From NCBI RefSeq assembly GCF_002980575.1, contig NZ_PVBS01000001.1, forward strand, positions 434,001-498,000: a DNA stretch of 64,000 nt. The letters run 5' to 3'. A program made the position numbers and the translations under genes. Below, piece by piece: positions 62,101 through 64,000 of the stretch. The stretch is from Sphingobacterium gobiense (GTDB taxonomy: Bacteria > Bacteroidota > Bacteroidia > Sphingobacteriales > Sphingobacteriaceae). How positions within the stretch are numbered: the first letter of the stretch is position 1; every line of letters begins with the position of its first letter. The notes under the pieces are model-generated. The model had not been told where the DNA came from. It worked only from the letters and a program-made list of their open reading frames with translations, and ran no database searches.

Positions 62101-63225
62101 ATGATCACGCAATTAGAAAGCAAGGAGACTAAACAAGTTTATAAAACGTCTATTATTCAACAAACGGCCTATTGGTCAGAAGTAAAAAAACTACAAGGGC
62201 TGCATACCAAAGCATTCAATTTTAAAACGAAACACGCTGATTTGTACACGGACAGCAAAAGTAATGCTTATTTTATCGGAGATATCTTAATTGTTATCCA
62301 GCCAATTGATAGAGAGCACAGTATTGCGTACGTCCCGTATGGCCCTGAAGTAGAACCTTCCGAAGAAAATCAAGGACACTTCTTAGAACAGCTGTCCGAA
62401 AGTTTACGGACGTTTTTACCATCGAAATGTATTATGATTAGATATGATTTGCCTTGGCAATCACTTTGGGCAAAAGATGAAAGTTGTTATGATCTGCATG
62501 GCAACTGGCTGGGTGTACCGGAAAAAAATATACAGGAAATTCGACTTAATTATAGCACTGACCATTGGCGTTTGAGAAAAGCAAATACGGATATCCTTCC
62601 TTCGAACACCATGTTTATGGACCTGCGGCGAGAGAAGGATAAGCTCTTAGGTGGGATGAAACCGAAAACACGATATAATATCAATCTCTCAAAGAGAAAA
62701 GGCGTCCGTGTGCGTTCCTTAGGCATTGAAAGTCTGGAAATATGGTATGATTTATATCGTCAGACAGCGACTCGAAATAATTTCTTCTTGCATGATATCC
62801 ATTATTTCCGAATTGTACTCTCGGCGAGAGCGAATGATACATCTTCGCCAGCGGACGTATACCTATTGGTTGCCGAAGTCGATGACATACCTTTAGCGGC
62901 GATGTTTTTGGTGATTTCGGCCAATCGGGGAACCTATCTTTACGGCGCGTCTGCTACCGAAAATCGAAACTATATGGCTACCTACGCATTGCAGTGGCGC
63001 GCAATGGAAATAGCGAAGGAACTAGGTTGTACAGAGTACGATTTATTTGGAACCGCTCCCAATCCCGATCCATCTCATCCCATGTATGGGCTTTATCGTT
63101 TCAAAAAGGGGTTCGGTGGAGAGATGTACCACCGTATGGGATGCTGGGACTACCCTTTGGATATGGAAAAATATAGTTATTATACCTCCATGGAATTCAA
63201 AAACCAACGTTACCACCTAAGTTAA
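62101..63225 (+). CDS. FemAB/FemX-like peptidyl- or GNAT-type transferase
   Basis: A 374-residue protein of the FemAB-type GNAT fold (lipid II:glycine glycyltransferase family). Visible features are the N-terminal QTAYWSEVKKLQG, MKPKTRYNINLSKRKGVRVR and the C-terminal GNAT segment (AMFLVISANRGTYLYGASAT, LGCTEYDLFGTAPNPDP, YRFKKGFGGE). Such enzymes transfer amino acids from tRNA or acyl groups to cell-wall precursors or other acceptors. The open frame extends to an ATG at 62065, but the ATG at 62101 begins the conserved part. The real acceptor is unknown. Confidence 0.85.
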   Translation: MITQLESKETKQVYKTSIIQQTAYWSEVKKLQGLHTKAFNFKTKHADLYTDSKSNAYFIGDILIVIQPIDREHSIAYVPYGPEVEPSEENQGHFLEQLSESLRTFLPSKCIMIRYDLPWQSLWAKDESCYDLHGNWLGVPEKNIQEIRLNYSTDHWRLRKANTDILPSNTMFMDLRREKDKLLGGMKPKTRYNINLSKRKGVRVRSLGIESLEIWYDLYRQTATRNNFFLHDIHYFRIVLSARANDTSSPADVYLLVAEVDDIPLAAMFLVISANRGTYLYGASATENRNYMATYALQWRAMEIAKELGCTEYDLFGTAPNPDPSHPMYGLYRFKKGFGGEMYHRMGCWDYPLDMEKYSYYTSMEFKNQRYHLS

Positions 63226-63386
63226 TGTTCTTTAAAAAGAGGCTTTTTTATCGACAAGAAAACGTCTTTTGCCATTGCACAATCCCATCTTTAATATTCA
63301 ATGTCGCATCCGGAAATTTGACAACTGTAGAAGTCCATTTTTTGTACTATCCTTGATGTCAAATATCCGAAGCGACGAGCTTTTTG

Positions 63387-63411
63387 GTTCTTTTTCGCGG
63401 AGAAAAAGAAC
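63387..63411. repeat. Perfect inverted repeat between femX-like and ABC-F genes
   Basis: GTTCTTTTTC (63387-63396) and GAAAAAGAAC (63402-63411) form a ten-base stem with the loop GCGGA, four bases beyond the ABC-F stop. It lacks a T-run in either direction, so it may be a weak terminator or mRNA 3'-end stabiliser for the ABC-F message. Confidence 0.5.
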
Positions 63412-63415
63412 AGAC

Positions 63416-64000
63416 TTACCCCTCCAAATCCATAATCTCTTCGGCTAACTTTTCCCAATCTTGTTGGAGTTGCTGAAAAGAAGCTTTGGTGGAATTATAC
63501 GTTCGGGTAGCTTCTTGAAGTTTCTGCGCATCTGAATAGACTTCCTCTTTTGCTAAATGTGCTTCAAGTTCCTTAACCGATTTTTCTTTTTCTTCTATTT
63601 GTTGTTCAAGTGTTGCCAGCTCTTTGTTTTTGCGCTGAATAAGCCGGTTTTTATCTTCCGATGGGGGAGTCTTTTCTTTTTTTGGCCGTTCTTTCTCTTT
63701 TACGGCTTTTTTTTCCGCCTGAGATTCTTTCTTCACCAAGCGCTTTGCACTCCATTCTTCGTACTCTTGGTAAGTTCCCGGGTATTCCTTGATTTCTTTA
63801 TCTTCGATGAACCAAATTTTATTGGCCACTTGGTCTAAGAAATAACGGTCGTGCGAAACAACGATAAATGTACCTTCATACTGCTGTAACGCTTGGATAA
63901 GGATATTGACCGAGGCCATATCCAAATGGTTGGTAGGCTCATCGAGTACTAAAAAATTCGCATCTGCGGTCAATGCCTTCGCTAACGCTACACGGGATTT
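63416..64000 (-). CDS. ABC-F family ATPase, C-terminal part
   Basis: The frame runs from the right edge to a stop at 63416, about 194 codons. It enters within the ABC signature (KSRVALAKAL), then has Walker B LVLDEPTNHLD, the switch histidine in VVSHDRYFLD, a charged linker rich in Lys and Glu, and a C-terminal coiled coil (about the last 75 residues). This is the second ABC domain and tail of an ABC-F protein, a soluble ATPase that acts on ribosomes (EttA/Uup type). The first ABC domain lies beyond the window, so the subfamily cannot be settled; the coiled-coil tail favours Uup-like. Confidence 0.9.
   Translation of the reverse strand, partial: KSRVALAKALTADANFLVLDEPTNHLDMASVNILIQALQQYEGTFIVVSHDRYFLDQVANKIWFIEDKEIKEYPGTYQEYEEWSAKRLVKKESQAEKKAVKEKERPKKEKTPPSEDKNRLIQRKNKELATLEQQIEEKEKSVKELEAHLAKEEVYSDAQKLQEATRTYNSTKASFQQLQQDWEKLAEEIMDLEG

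Noticed and set aside
63229..63250. Possible terminator AAAAAG-AGG-CTTTTT after the FemAB-like gene
   Set aside because: The stem is only six weak A-T pairs with a three-base loop; not strong enough to list as a terminator.
1..64000. CRISPR arrays, tRNA/rRNA genes, phage genes, complete insertion sequences
   Set aside because: No regularly spaced repeats, no cloverleaf or rRNA-like stretches, no integrase or phage structural genes and no intact transposase were found when reading both strands by eye.

Overview
The window comes from a Bacteroidota chromosome, most likely a Sphingobacteriaceae member (Sphingobacterium/Pedobacter/Parapedobacter type). The evidence is repeated FecI-type sigma / FecR / SusC / SusD cassettes, lipoproteins with Bacteroidota lipoboxes, a DUF4974-tailed FecR family, LytS/LytTR signalling, and several promoters with the Bacteroidota -7 element TAnnTTTG. 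No rRNA, tRNA, CRISPR array or complete insertion sequence was seen.

Layout. 1-3746 (-): sigma, FecR and the start of a SusC that runs off the left edge. 3925-4818: a bestrophin-like channel. 5040-12080: second sigma/FecR/SusC/SusD cassette, ending at a clear terminator. 12237-14343: a Crp/Fnr regulator, a DUF4260 membrane protein with an FNR-like palindrome before it, remnants of two dead genes, and an SDR. 14666-23720: third cassette, sigma/FecR/SusC/SusD plus a DUF6528-like lipoprotein and a FISUMP-domain lipoprotein, closed by a strong terminator. 23900-34206: housekeeping and stress genes (TerC, YqhD-like alcohol dehydrogenase, class II UvrA, old-yellow-enzyme reductase, TspO-like protein, acetolactate decarboxylase plus SDR) mixed with gene debris (lone transposase-type HTH, DUF4091 fragment, truncated sigma factor). 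34392-41989: siderophore-type TonB receptor, jelly-roll protein, LytTR response regulator with TPR histidine kinase, secreted sulfatase. 42113-58955: two convergent sigma/FecR/SusC/SusD cassettes, each ending in an exported phosphoesterase (a PLC/GDPD-like plus alkaline phosphatase fusion; a calcineurin-like enzyme), meeting at one bidirectional terminator. 59157-64000: alpha/beta hydrolase, NAD(P)-binding protein, another metallophosphoesterase, a FemAB-like transferase, and the 3' part of an ABC-F ATPase.

How it works together. In each cassette, SusC/SusD should bind and import a nutrient; substrate occupancy of SusC is passed through its STN domain to FecR, which releases the sigma factor to raise transcription of the cassette. 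The fourth cassette departs from this because its SusC has no STN domain. Two cassettes with phosphoesterases suggest specialised uptake of organic phosphorus compounds, analogous to polysaccharide utilisation loci. The third cassette has no recognisable degradative enzyme and pairs SusCD with two poorly understood surface lipoproteins; it is the least explained system here.
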